Source: an uncultured Clostridia bacterium (GTDB lineage: Bacteria; Bacillota; Clostridia; Christensenellales; Borkfalkiaceae). From it: DNA of 64,000 nucleotides. Location: contig CAKQME010000013.1 of the NCBI GenBank assembly GCA_934254815.1, positions 1 through 64,000 on the forward strand, given 5' to 3'. Shown here one piece after another: positions 1-7,785 of this stretch. The translations under genes were made by a program, and so were the position numbers. Numbering within the stretch: position 1 is the first letter of the stretch; the number at the start of each line of letters is the position of its first letter. The notes beneath the pieces are model-generated. The model searched no databases. It worked only from the letters and a program-made list of their open reading frames with translations, and was not told where the DNA came from.

Positions 1-208
1 ACTAAGCAGGAGACAATAACGCACCGGATAGTAGAGAAGAGAGCCAAGGAGAGCGGCGGATACATAATAACGCTTGAAAGCTAACGGAAGAAGCCAAGAA
101 TTTACCGTAAAAATCGAGTTCGAAGATTTGGAGAACGAAGAGAACAATTCCGCAAAAGGACAGACGGCGGAGTTTGATCTGATAATAGAAGCGATACAAA
201 AGACATAA
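1..208 (+). pseudogene. C-terminal remnant of a TasA/camelysin-like secreted protein
   Basis: From base 71 to the TAA at 206-208 the frame reads a polar, strand-rich tail containing TVKIEFEDLE and GQTAEFDLIIEAIQ, which is how SipW-dependent TasA/CalY fibre subunits commonly end. That frame is closed just upstream by TAA at 68-70, while bases 1-81 are open in another frame (ending GGYIITLES), so the gene appears broken by a single-base shift near 70-82. The 5' end is outside the window. The next gene, 35 bases downstream, carries a SipW-type signal peptide, so these were probably tandem paralogs. The family call rests on the C-terminal pattern only, and a sequencing error cannot be excluded. 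Confidence 0.45.
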
Positions 209-242
209 AACAGGATAAATTTTATAAGGAGAAGTTTATAAT

Positions 243-1078
243 ATGAAAAAAGCAAAAAGAAATGTAATCATTTCAGCTATAATGGCAATCGCGTTATGCG
301 TAAGCCTTATGGCGGGCGCGACTTTCGCATTGTTTACCGACAAAAGCGAAGTCAACATTGCCGTTACAAGCGGTAAGGTAGATATAGAAGCTACTATAAG
401 CGGTTTTAAAGCTACTTCACCGAAAACGATTGCAAGCGACGGCAGCGTGAGCGAGTATGTAGACGGGTTTATTAATGGCGGTTTTGCCGAACAGGTAGAT
501 AACGTAATTACGCTTAAAAAAATTACACCGGGCGATAAAGTAACGTTTACTATTACCGTTAAAAACTTCAGTAACGTAAAAACGCAGTACAGAACGGTGA
601 TAAAGAGCGAACACGACGACGGTTTGTTTGCGGGTCTTGAGTTTACAGTAAACGGAGTAAAAGTAAACGGAGCAACTTCTTGGAAAAATCTGGATAGGGT
701 AACGCTCAACTTGGCGATTTTCCTACGGGAATCACGCCTGATTCTTTCCCGACTAATACTAAAGCGGTAGATAACGACGGAAATTTCCATACTACTTTTA
801 AAGAAGCTGTTGAAAATTCTGCAAACGATGTTACAAAGCCGAAGAATGTAGCTATCCAGTTTTCAACTATAAAAACTGAGAGCAGATTGGGCAATGTGGA
901 AATAACGGGCAACACGGTTGTTGGAGATATAGCTTTGTTGACGTTTTTTAATCCCAGTCAGATAACTATGGCTGAGGGTGCTACATTTAAAGTTTCAGGC
1001 AATACTTATCAAGGTAAATTATCCGTAGAATGGAAAACCGACACAGAATATATTCCTGATTTTGTTGTGGCTATTTAA
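243..1078 (+). pseudogene. SipW-dependent TasA/camelysin-like protein, frameshifted near base 697
   Basis: The start ATG follows AAGGAGAAG by a normal distance. Residues 1-35 form a SipW-type signal peptide: KKAKRN, a hydrophobic stretch, then GATFALFTDKSE, typical of TasA/CalY secreted fibre-forming proteins. A beta-rich domain follows (TPGDKVTFTITVKNFSN, about residues 100-115). The frame goes out of register after KNLD (base 695). One missing base there would join it to the open frame at 698-1078, giving a natural continuation LDSGNAQLGDFPTG and a second strand-rich segment ending KLSVEWKTD...FVVAI. No slippery heptamer is visible, so programmed frameshifting is unlikely. The protein would be exported and cut by a SipW-like peptidase that is not in this window. 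Confidence 0.6.
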
Positions 1079-1102
1079 AACATAAAAAATAAATAAAACC
1101 TG

Positions 1103-1153
1103 TGGCGGGCGAACGTGAATTATTTTAATTTACGCTTCGCCCGCCATCGTTTT
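1103..1153 (+). terminator. Rho-independent terminator after the TasA-like gene
   Basis: The stem TGGCGGGCGAA (1103-1113) pairs perfectly with TTCGCCCGCCA (1136-1146). The loop is AT-rich and itself partly self-complementary, and the stem is followed by TCGTTTTA. Confidence 0.75.
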
Positions 1154-1227
1154 ATATTGCGTTTATTTGGTTGATTTATGCGGCGGTAAAATTATTCAAA
1201 AAAAATTTAAAAATTCCCGAAAAACAT

Positions 1228-1256
1228 TTGACAACCGATAAACAAGGTGATATACT
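1228..1256 (+). promoter_or_regulatory. Promoter of the ArsR/CadC-type regulator
   Basis: -35 TTGACA (1228-1233), 17-base spacer, -10 TATACT (1251-1256). A palindrome lies directly downstream over the expected transcription start. Confidence 0.8.
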
Positions 1257-1263
1257 AAAAACA

Positions 1264-1281
1264 GTTGAACAAATATTCAAC
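1264..1281 (+). promoter_or_regulatory. Candidate metal-responsive operator
   Basis: Inverted repeat GTTGAA-N6-TTCAAC lies 8-25 bases after the -10 box. Its position and AT-rich imperfect palindrome fit operators bound by SmtB/CadC-family dimers, which leave DNA when metal binds. A further half-like GTTCAAC follows at 1283. Binding by the adjacent gene product is inference. Confidence 0.55.
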
Positions 1282-1304
1282 CGTTCAACCGATACGGAGA
1301 AGAA

Positions 1305-1661
1305 ATGAAAGACGAAATAAAAACCTGCGAGTGCGAACATACGCACGAAAACGTTTTGGAAAAGGCACGCGCGCTTATGCCGAGTGAAGACGTTATATAC
1401 GACGTAGCCGAATTATTTAAAGTATTCGGAGACAGCACGCGAACAAACATTTTAATGGCTTTATTCGAAAGCGAAATGTGCGTATGCGATATAGGGGCGT
1501 TGCTCAATATGACGAAATCTGCGATATCGCACCAACTGAGAATACTTCGACAGAGCAAGTTAGTAAAAGCGAGAAAGAGTGGAAAAGAAGTATTTTATTC
1601 GCTTGCCGACGATCACATACAGAAGATATTTGAAATGGCGATAGAGCATGTCAACGAGTGA
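1305..1661 (+). CDS. ArsR/SmtB-family metal-sensing repressor (CadC/ZiaR-like)
   Basis: Winged-helix repressor of 118 residues, expected to bind DNA as a dimer and be released by Zn, Cd or Pb. The DNA-binding helix region contains LFKVFGDSTR and MTKSAISHQLRILRQS. Two metal sites are visible. The alpha3N type has Cys pairs in CECEH near residues 9-13 and CVCD near residue 62. The alpha5 type is DDHIQKIFEMAIEHVNE at the C-terminus, matching the D-x-H...H-x-x-E spacing of SmtB. Having both sites resembles CadC and ZiaR. GGAGAAG precedes the ATG. The promoter and palindrome upstream suggest autoregulation, and the downstream HMA protein and metal ATPase are the likely targets. Confidence 0.9.
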   Translation: MKDEIKTCECEHTHENVLEKARALMPSEDVIYDVAELFKVFGDSTRTNILMALFESEMCVCDIGALLNMTKSAISHQLRILRQSKLVKARKSGKEVFYSLADDHIQKIFEMAIEHVNE

Positions 1662-1693
1662 AAGTGTTTAAGATTAAGTGTTCGTACTTGGCG

Positions 1694-1831
1694 CAATGGG
1701 ATATTTCGCTCACGCTCAATATGACATACTTATTTAATATTTTATGTCATTCTGAACGAAGTGAAGAATCCCACTGAATAAGTGCGGACAACTTAATACA
1801 GTGGGATATTTTGCTCACGCTCAATATGACA
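1694..1831. repeat. Three-copy nested inverted repeat in the intergenic region
   Basis: A roughly 32-base unit (CAATGGGATATTTCGCTCAC... ending CAATATGACA) occurs at 1694-1726 and again at 1799-1831. An inverted copy (TGTCATTCTGAACGAAG... ending CCCACTG) lies between them at 1745-1776. The middle copy can pair with either neighbour into a long hairpin. The TGTCATTCTGAACGAAGTGAAGAAT pattern, split here only by description, resembles widespread bacterial intergenic hairpin or MITE-like repeats. It sits between the sensor and its presumed target genes and could act as a terminator, processing site or inert insertion. Confidence 0.75.
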
Positions 1832-1886
1832 GAAAAATATTAAATCAAAAATTGAAAAATTTTAATATCAAAAGGAGATATTAGTT

Positions 1887-2105
1887 ATGAAAAAAGTTGT
1901 AAGAATCAAAAATCTCGATTGCGCGAATTGCGCTATGGCTCTTGAAAGAGCGGTTGCTAAAATCGACGGCGTAAATTCCGTTTCCGTAAGCTTCGTAGGC
2001 GAGAAAATGACCCTTGATTATGACGAAACGAAAGAAAACGTACTCGAAAATATTAAAGCTGCGGCTAAAAAACTTGAGCCGGATTGGGAATTTATAGGTC
2101 TTTAA
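1887..2105 (+). CDS. Stand-alone heavy-metal-associated (HMA) domain protein
   Basis: A 72-residue ferredoxin-like HMA domain with the metal-binding motif DCANC (Cys14 and Cys17). This is the size and fold of CopZ-type metallochaperones and of the N-terminal domains of CadA/ZntA pumps. AAAGGAGATATT lies upstream of the ATG. The gene ends two bases before the P-type ATPase, which lacks its own N-terminal HMA domain, so this small protein probably delivers metal to the pump or acts as its detached sensor domain. The Asp before the first Cys is common in Zn/Cd-type HMA domains. Confidence 0.88.
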   Translation: MKKVVRIKNLDCANCAMALERAVAKIDGVNSVSVSFVGEKMTLDYDETKENVLENIKAAAKKLEPDWEFIGL

Positions 2106-2107
2106 AA

Positions 2108-3979
2108 ATGGAAAAGCTGAAAAACAAGGTTATAAGAACGAGCATATGTCTCGCGGCGTTCTTTGCTCTGTATATAACCGATAAATGTATTTCGATAAAC
2201 GAGTGGTTGAGGGTTGCGCTGTATGCGGCGGTTTATCTTGCCGCCGGGTATGACGTGTTGTGGAAAGCTATCCGCAATATCAGCCACGGTAAAGTGTTCG
2301 ACGAAAACTTTTTGATGACCGTCGCTTCGCTCGGCGCGTTTACGCTCGGAGTGGTTAAGGTCGTAAGCGGCGAACACGGCGATTTCGCGGAAAGCGCGGC
2401 GGTTATACTGTTTTATCAGGTCGGTGAAATCTTTCAGGATTACGCGGTCGGAAAATCCCGTAAATCGATTGCTTCGCTTATGGATATCCGCCCCGATCAG
2501 GCGAGAGTTCTGCGCGACGGTAAGTGGATAGAAGTTTATCCCGAAGAAGTTTCGATAGGCGAAACCGTACAGATTCACGCGGGCGAAAAAATTCCGCTCG
2601 ACGGAAAGATTATTAAAGGTCATACCAATATAAATACATGCGCTCTTACGGGCGAAAGCGCGCCTGTGTTTGCCGAAGAGGGCAACGAGGTTATGAGCGG
2701 AACTATCGTTCTCGACGGTTCTATCGAAATTACCGTAGAGAAAGAGTTGTACGACAGCACCGTTTCCAAAATACTCGATATGGTCGAAAACGCTTCGGGC
2801 AAAAAGGCTAAAACCGAGAACTTTATATCTGTTTTCGCTAAATATTATACTCCGTTTGTCGTATTTTCCGCGCTTGCTCTGGCAATAATTCCGTCGATTA
2901 TAACAGGCGAATGGGCAACCTGGATACAACGTGCGCTTACGTTCCTTGTCGTTTCCTGCCCGTGCGCTCTCGTTATCAGTATTCCGCTCGGCTTTTTCGG
3001 CGGTATCGGCGGCGCGAGCAGTAAAGGTATTCTTATTAAAGGCGCAAACTATATCGAACAGCTTGCCAAAGTAAATACTTTCGTTTTCGATAAAACGGGA
3101 ACTTTGACTAAAGGCGAATTTAAGGTAAGCGAAGTTTTTCCCGAAGAAAAACGCGAAGAAATACTTAAAACGGCTTATATCTGCGAATATAAATCGACGC
3201 ACCCGGTCGCTAAGAGCATAGTTGCCGAGGGCGTAGGAGAAGCTGACGAAAGTTATCAGATAACCGAAGTCGCGGGGCGCGGAATAATTGCCGAAAAAGA
3301 CGGCGAAACGCTTGCTTGCGGCAACGCGAAACTTATGCTCGGCTTAGGGCTTAAAGTCGAAGAATCGGGCTTTGCGGGCACAACCGTTTACGTCGCGAAA
3401 AACGGCGAATATCTAGGCAGAATTTCCGTTACCGACGCTCCGAAAGACGACGCTAAAAAGGTTATCGCGGGGCTTAAAGAGGGCGGAGCGAAAGTCGTTA
3501 TGCTTACGGGCGATAACGAACATTCGGCAAAACCGGTAGCCGAAGAACTCGGCATAGACGAATACTCAAGCGGACTGCTTCCGCAGGATAAACTTTCCAA
3601 AGTCGACGAAATGATTGCGGGAAAAGGCAAAAACGACGTCGTGGCGTTCGTCGGTGACGGTATAAACGACGCGCCCGTGCTTATGCGTTCCGACGTGGGA
3701 ATATCTATGGGTATGGTCGGCAGCGACAGCGCGATAGAAGCTTCCGACGTGGTGCTTATGCACGACAGACTTTCCGATATAGTAACCGCTAAAAAAATAG
3801 CGAAAAAGACTATGCGGATAGTTATAGAAAATATAGTATTCTCGCTCGGCGTAAAAGCCATAGTGCTTATATTGAGCGCGTTAGGTATAACCGGAATGTG
3901 GCTTGCGGTGTTTGCCGACGTCGGCGTAGCAATGATAGCCATACTCAACGCAATGCGCGCGCTCAGAATTAAGGCGTAA
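2108..3979 (+). CDS. cadA: Zn/Cd/Pb-exporting P1B-type ATPase (CadA/ZntA-like)
   Basis: Membrane ATPase that exports soft divalent metals. The most likely start is the ATG at 2108 (623 residues), two bases after the HMA gene's stop, although an in-frame TTG at 2084 would overlap that gene. Visible elements in order are the TGES actuator loop, CPCALV in membrane helix 6, the phosphorylation motif DKTGTLT, the HP motif (THPVAKS), MLTGDN and GDGINDAP. The lysine in the helix-7 segment (LGVKAIVLI) and the aspartate in the last helix (FADVGVAMIAILNAMR) are the residues that mark Zn/Cd/Pb rather than Cu pumps. The N-terminal HMA domain is absent and supplied by the preceding gene. Regulation by the upstream CadC-like repressor is likely. 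Confidence 0.92.
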   Translation: MEKLKNKVIRTSICLAAFFALYITDKCISINEWLRVALYAAVYLAAGYDVLWKAIRNISHGKVFDENFLMTVASLGAFTLGVVKVVSGEHGDFAESAAVILFYQVGEIFQDYAVGKSRKSIASLMDIRPDQARVLRDGKWIEVYPEEVSIGETVQIHAGEKIPLDGKIIKGHTNINTCALTGESAPVFAEEGNEVMSGTIVLDGSIEITVEKELYDSTVSKILDMVENASGKKAKTENFISVFAKYYTPFVVFSALALAIIPSIITGEWATWIQRALTFLVVSCPCALVISIPLGFFGGIGGASSKGILIKGANYIEQLAKVNTFVFDKTGTLTKGEFKVSEVFPEEKREEILKTAYICEYKSTHPVAKSIVAEGVGEADESYQITEVAGRGIIAEKDGETLACGNAKLMLGLGLKVEESGFAGTTVYVAKNGEYLGRISVTDAPKDDAKKVIAGLKEGGAKVVMLTGDNEHSAKPVAEELGIDEYSSGLLPQDKLSKVDEMIAGKGKNDVVAFVGDGINDAPVLMRSDVGISMGMVGSDSAIEASDVVLMHDRLSDIVTAKKIAKKTMRIVIENIVFSLGVKAIVLILSALGITGMWLAVFADVGVAMIAILNAMRALRIKA

Positions 3980-3992
3980 ATACTTGAGATAA

Positions 3993-4082
3993 ATCTCCGC
4001 GGCGATATGCCGGACAAGAATAATACGAACCATGGTCTGACGACTTATTTTTGCCCGGCATAAATTTTGCGGAGATCTTTTA
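3993..4082 (+). terminator. Terminator-like structure with a long loop after the metal ATPase
   Basis: ATCTCCGC (3993-4000) pairs with GCGGAGAT (4069-4076), and ATGCCGG (4007-4013) pairs with CCGGCAT (4055-4061), enclosing about 40 bases. CTTTTA follows. The long loop is unusual for a simple terminator. Confidence 0.5.
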
Positions 4083-4097
4083 TAATCTGATAATCAA

Positions 4098-4126
4098 TTG
4101 ACAAAGTCTAAAGTCAATGATATAAT
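4098..4126 (+). promoter_or_regulatory. Promoter of the SPFH/zinc-ribbon gene
   Basis: Consensus -35 TTGACA (4098-4103), 17-base spacer, perfect -10 TATAAT (4121-4126), 25 bases upstream of the start codon. Confidence 0.85.
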
Positions 4127-4151
4127 ATAGTCGAATATAAAGGAGGATAAT

Positions 4152-5207
4152 ATGGCTCTTTTCAGACTTAACGTCGTTTGGAACGACGATACTAACAATA
4201 CGCTCGTTTATAAATATCCGTTTAAAAACTACGGCAGAGAAGTAAACGATAAATCGACGATAACCGTTAAAGAATCGCAGGTTGCCGTTTTCGTGTATAA
4301 AGGGCAGATCGCGGATATACTTACTCCCGGTCTCCATAATATGAAAACGGAAATACTTCCGATTCTCACTAAGCTCGCGGCGTGGAAATACGCGTTTCAG
4401 ACGCCTATCACCTGCGACGTATACTTTGTAAATACAAAGCAGTTTACGAATATCAAATGGGGAACTTTGAACCCCATTATGATGCGCGACCCCGAATTCG
4501 GTGCAATCAGAGTAAGAGGTTACGGCGCGTTCGCTTTCAGAGTCGACGACCCCGCGGTGTTCTTAAAAGAACTTTTCGGCACGAACAGCTCGTTCAAAAC
4601 CGAAGATATAACGGGCTTTTTAAAGACGATGCTTATATCTTCGCTTACCGACGCGTTAGGCGAAAGTAAGATTTCCGCGCTCGATCTGGCGGCTAACACT
4701 CTTGAATTCAACGAGATAGTCAAGGCTAAAATTCAGGCGAAATTCCGTGAGATAGGTCTCGAACTCACCAACTTGTTTATCGAGAATATGTCTGTACCCG
4801 CCGAAGTCGAAAAGGCTCTCGACGAGAGATCCAAACTCGGCATTTTGGGCGATAAAACCGATACGCTTCTTAAAGTTTCCGCGGCGGAAGCAATGAAAAC
4901 TGCGGCGGCTAATCCGGGCGCCGGCGGCGCGTTTATGGGCGCGGGCGTAGGGCTCGGCGCAGGCGTAGGGCTCGGCGGAATAATGGCGGGCGCGTTCAAC
5001 GCTCAGCCGCAGCAGCAACAGCAGCAGACCGCACCTGACACGAACACCGTAAAATGTTCGTCGTGCGGGGCAAATATTCCCGCGGGCAGTAAGTTCTGCC
5101 CCGAATGCGGTCAGAAACAGAACGCCAAAAAATTCTGCCCCGAATGCGGCGCGCAGATTACCGACGGAGTTAAGTTCTGCCCCGAATGCGGTCACAAACT
5201 TGCATAA
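4152..5207 (+). CDS. SPFH-domain protein with C-terminal double zinc ribbon (YdjI-like)
   Basis: A 351-residue protein of the YdjI/virion-core-like SPFH family. The N-terminal 230 residues form a band-7/SPFH-type domain (QVAVFVYKGQIADILTPGLH, then IENMSVPAEVEKALDERSKL). A Gly/Met/Ala-rich segment (GAGVGLGAGVGLGGIM, about 255-275) and a poly-Gln run follow. The end carries zinc ribbons with CSSCG, CPECG, CPECG and CPECG pairs (about 296-350). Such proteins are thought to assemble at membranes, but their role is not established. AGGAGG sits before the ATG, and transcription starts from a consensus promoter. The zinc-ribbon protein at 5590 may be a functional partner. Confidence 0.85.
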   Translation: MALFRLNVVWNDDTNNTLVYKYPFKNYGREVNDKSTITVKESQVAVFVYKGQIADILTPGLHNMKTEILPILTKLAAWKYAFQTPITCDVYFVNTKQFTNIKWGTLNPIMMRDPEFGAIRVRGYGAFAFRVDDPAVFLKELFGTNSSFKTEDITGFLKTMLISSLTDALGESKISALDLAANTLEFNEIVKAKIQAKFREIGLELTNLFIENMSVPAEVEKALDERSKLGILGDKTDTLLKVSAAEAMKTAAANPGAGGAFMGAGVGLGAGVGLGGIMAGAFNAQPQQQQQQTAPDTNTVKCSSCGANIPAGSKFCPECGQKQNAKKFCPECGAQITDGVKFCPECGHKLA

Positions 5208-5250
5208 CTAATAAAATTAAGACAATTATAATATTACAGGAGTAAAAATT

Positions 5251-5448
5251 ATGGATAAAAAGATTACAGAAAACACTATTATTACCGAAGCTCTGGATAT
5301 CAACCCTAACGCGGCGGAAATTCTTATGCGTTACGGAATGCATTGTTTAGGTTGCGCAATCGCTCACGGCGAAACCGTAGGCGAAGCCGCTGCGGTACAC
5401 GGCGCCGATCTCGAACAGATGCTTGCCGAACTCAATGACGTAAAGTAA
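5251..5448 (+). CDS. DUF1858 domain protein (ScdA N-terminal-like)
   Basis: A 65-residue protein with the DUF1858 pattern: ITEALDINPNAAEILMRYGMHCLGC, followed by a helical tail. The CLGC pair (near residues 33-36) is the hallmark of this family, found alone or fused to ScdA/RIC-type iron-sulfur repair proteins and near hybrid-cluster proteins. A redox or iron-sulfur role is likely but unproven. ACAGGAG lies upstream of the ATG. A hairpin follows the gene. Confidence 0.85.
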   Translation: MDKKITENTIITEALDINPNAAEILMRYGMHCLGCAIAHGETVGEAAAVHGADLEQMLAELNDVK

Positions 5449-5469
5449 AAAAATAAAAAAGTTTTTTAA

Positions 5470-5504
5470 AGGATTTTCCGCGCTTTTAAACCGCGGAAAA
5501 TCCT
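5470..5504 (+). terminator. Hairpin after the DUF1858 gene
   Basis: AGGATTTTCCGCG (5470-5482) pairs perfectly with CGCGGAAAATCCT (5492-5504). No U-tract follows, so intrinsic termination would be weak; it may instead protect the mRNA 3' end. Confidence 0.5.
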
Positions 5505-5589
5505 ATTACGTTATTTATACTCAATAATATATCGCTTGCCGTAGCGTTGCGCTTTACGCGCTTTTCGGCGTTGATATTGACTTAAAATC

Positions 5590-6726
5590 ATGGAAAAAGA
5601 AATAGATTATTCGGAAAAAATCAAAAATATCGATACGGACAGTATAAAATGTCCGTCTTGCGGCGGAACGCTTATATTCGACCCCGATACTCAGACGCTT
5701 AAATGCGAACACTGCGGAAATACCGTCGATTTCGAGAAGAACAGACAAGTGACCGAACACGATATAGCGGAGGGCTTTGAAAAAGCCGAAAAATGGAGTT
5801 CAAACGAGCAGGCGGCGTATAAATGCGATAACTGCGGCGCGGTAATCGTTATCAGCGTCGACGAAGAAGCGACCAAGTGTCCGTTCTGCGGAACCACTCA
5901 CATAGTAAAAGCGGGTAGTTTCGACGGAATTCGTCCGCAGGCGGTTATACCGTTTTCATTCGGAGTCGATAAAGCCGAGAGTTATGCGAAAAAGTGGGCG
6001 AAAGGCAGAATTTTTGCTCCTAAAAAGTTCAAAAAACAATTAAATCAGGAAAATATCCGCGGCGTTTACGAACCGTGTTTTACCTTTGACAGTAATACAT
6101 ATTCTACCTACGTCGGGCGCGTCGGGTATCGCAGAACGCGTACCGTCGGCAGCGGTAAAAACAGACGAACCGAGACGTATACCGAATATAAAAATATAAG
6201 CGGAACAATTTCAAAGTTTTTCGACGACGTGCTTATTGCTACGAACGAGCATTTCGACCAGAAAAAACTCGATAAACTCGCCCCGTATAAAACCGAAAAC
6301 GCGTGTATATACGAAAAGAGTTATCTTTCGGGGTTTATTGCCGACGGCTATACTAAAAATCTTAAAGACAGCTGGAACGACGCGAAAAAGATTATGGACG
6401 ACGGCATACGTTACGCGATAAAACAGAAATATAACGCCGACGTCGTAGATTATCTTAACGTCTCCACAAGACACGAAAAGGTGACTTATAAATATCTGTT
6501 GTTGCCGGTTTATTTCGTGAGCTACCGATACGCTAAAAAGAGTTACGGAGTAATGATAAACGGAAGTTCGGGTAAAGTGAAAGGCTCAACGCCGATATCT
6601 CCGTTGCGCGTGGCTATAGCCGTTATACTCGGTATAGGCGTTCTGGCAGGCTTAATGTGGCTGTTTAAGTCTTACGGAGCGGACGAAACGGCGCAATTGT
6701 CAAGTTTTTTTAGGTTATTGACATAA
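5590..6726 (+). CDS. Zinc-ribbon protein with C-terminal membrane helix
   Basis: A 378-residue protein. The N-terminus holds two zinc-ribbon pairs (CPSCGG...CEHCG about residues 20-45, and CDNCG...CPFCG about 80-105). This arrangement is often labelled TFIIB-type zinc ribbon or misnamed a helicase. The middle part (KKWAKGRIFAPKKFKK, VYEPCFTFDSNTYSTYVGRVG) is conserved in a family without known function. A single membrane helix (VAIAVILGIGVLAGLMWLF) lies near the C-terminus. No clear Shine-Dalgarno is seen before this ATG. Proximity to the SPFH/zinc-ribbon gene suggests a shared membrane-associated process. Confidence 0.75.
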   Translation: MEKEIDYSEKIKNIDTDSIKCPSCGGTLIFDPDTQTLKCEHCGNTVDFEKNRQVTEHDIAEGFEKAEKWSSNEQAAYKCDNCGAVIVISVDEEATKCPFCGTTHIVKAGSFDGIRPQAVIPFSFGVDKAESYAKKWAKGRIFAPKKFKKQLNQENIRGVYEPCFTFDSNTYSTYVGRVGYRRTRTVGSGKNRRTETYTEYKNISGTISKFFDDVLIATNEHFDQKKLDKLAPYKTENACIYEKSYLSGFIADGYTKNLKDSWNDAKKIMDDGIRYAIKQKYNADVVDYLNVSTRHEKVTYKYLLLPVYFVSYRYAKKSYGVMINGSSGKVKGSTPISPLRVAIAVILGIGVLAGLMWLFKSYGADETAQLSSFFRLLT

Positions 6727-6742
6727 AAAGCTCAAAATTACG

Positions 6743-6771
6743 TTGACTAATGTCTGCGATAATGTTAAAAT
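6743..6771 (+). promoter_or_regulatory. Promoter of the cyclophilin-like lipoprotein gene
   Basis: -35 TTGACT (6743-6748), 17-base spacer, -10 TAAAAT (6766-6771), 27 bases before the start codon. Confidence 0.7.
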
Positions 6772-6798
6772 ATAACAAGAACTATTGAAGAGGTTAAT

Positions 6799-7725
6799 AT
6801 GAAATCTTTAATTAAGAAAATAGCGGTAGCTACGCTTGCGCTTACGACGCTTGTCGGCGCGGCGTCTTGCGGCAACGTTAAAAACGGCAGTAAATTGCAG
6901 ACTATGACCGTCACTTTCGATGTCGACGGTACTGAAAAAACGATAGAATTCGATCTTTATCTCAATCTTGCCCCCGGTACTATAGATCACGTCAAATATC
7001 TTGTCGGGCAGGGCTATTATACCGATACGGTCGTAAGCAATGTAAACGGACACGTCGAATTCGGTGAATATTATCTTGAGAATAACGAATATGTTTCGAA
7101 GTATACGAGCGGCGCGAAGCTTTCTTACGATTCCGTAATCAAGTCTTACGCTACGACGGATAAAACAATCGGAACAAAGACTAAGAGATATAACGACGAT
7201 TTGACCGTAAACGGCGAATTTGACAGAAACGGAATAAAGGGCAATACCTTGACTTTAAGCGACGGCGCGCTTGTTTTAAAGAGAAATATCGCCAAAGACA
7301 GCGCGGATGACGATGATATGTTCAACACCGCGAAAGCCACTTTAGCCGTAACTTTCGGAACAGACGGATACTATTCCGCTGCAGACAGATTTGCGGTAAT
7401 AGGTAAAGTTAAAGATTCCGATTCTCTCACCGAGATAAAGAAATTTATTTCCGACGATTTCAAGAAAGACGAAAACGGCAACACATATTATTATTACGAT
7501 TATGAAAATTGCACTGCCGAAGATAATAAAGCCGACCTTGAAAAACTCGGTCATTACTTTATGAAAGACGAAGACGGCAAATACTATTATAAAAGCGGAA
7601 GCGAATATACGCTTATGGGCGACGAATATTCGGATATCGAAAAAGAGTTTTCCGATAATTCTAAATTTATGCGTATTCTCTCCGTAAAAACCGTTACGGT
7701 TAAGAGTATAAAACTCGGTAAATAA
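6799..7725 (+). CDS. Lipoprotein with a degenerate cyclophilin-like domain
   Basis: A 308-residue exported lipoprotein: signal peptide with lipobox LVGAASC (Cys about 25). The mature part follows the course of cyclophilin-type prolyl isomerases: TVTFDVDGTEKTIEFDLYLNLAPGTIDHVKYLV near the N-terminus, described here in pieces, then GEFDRNGIKGNTLTLSDGAL and AADRFAVIGKV. The catalytic FHRVI-type segment is replaced by TVVSNVNGH, and the QGGDP-type stretch is not recognisable, so isomerase activity is doubtful. An acidic, Tyr-rich tail (NTYYYYDYENC) follows. It may be a surface chaperone-like or binding protein. A bidirectional terminator separates it from leuS. Confidence 0.65.
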   Translation: MKSLIKKIAVATLALTTLVGAASCGNVKNGSKLQTMTVTFDVDGTEKTIEFDLYLNLAPGTIDHVKYLVGQGYYTDTVVSNVNGHVEFGEYYLENNEYVSKYTSGAKLSYDSVIKSYATTDKTIGTKTKRYNDDLTVNGEFDRNGIKGNTLTLSDGALVLKRNIAKDSADDDDMFNTAKATLAVTFGTDGYYSAADRFAVIGKVKDSDSLTEIKKFISDDFKKDENGNTYYYYDYENCTAEDNKADLEKLGHYFMKDEDGKYYYKSGSEYTLMGDEYSDIEKEFSDNSKFMRILSVKTVTVKSIKLGK

Positions 7726-7735
7726 TAACATCGAT

Positions 7736-7777
7736 AAAAAATATGGGAGCGGCAAATTTGCCGCTCCCATATTTTTT
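7736..7777. terminator. Bidirectional terminator between the lipoprotein gene and leuS
   Basis: A perfect 42-base palindrome: AAAAAATATGGGAGCGGCAAA-type arm at 7736-7756 and its exact complement at 7757-7777, with A- and T-runs at the two ends. It can end transcription from both convergent genes. Confidence 0.9.
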
Positions 7778-7785
7778 ATTTACGA

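Noticed and set aside
690..705. Programmed ribosomal frameshift in the TasA-like gene
   Set aside because: No slippery heptamer or downstream pseudoknot was seen; a one-base deletion explains the break more simply.
2102..3202. Long minus-strand open frame opposite the metal ATPase
   Set aside because: The plus strand carries every P-type ATPase motif; the minus frame is a codon-bias shadow rich in Arg, Phe and Tyr with no recognisable domain.
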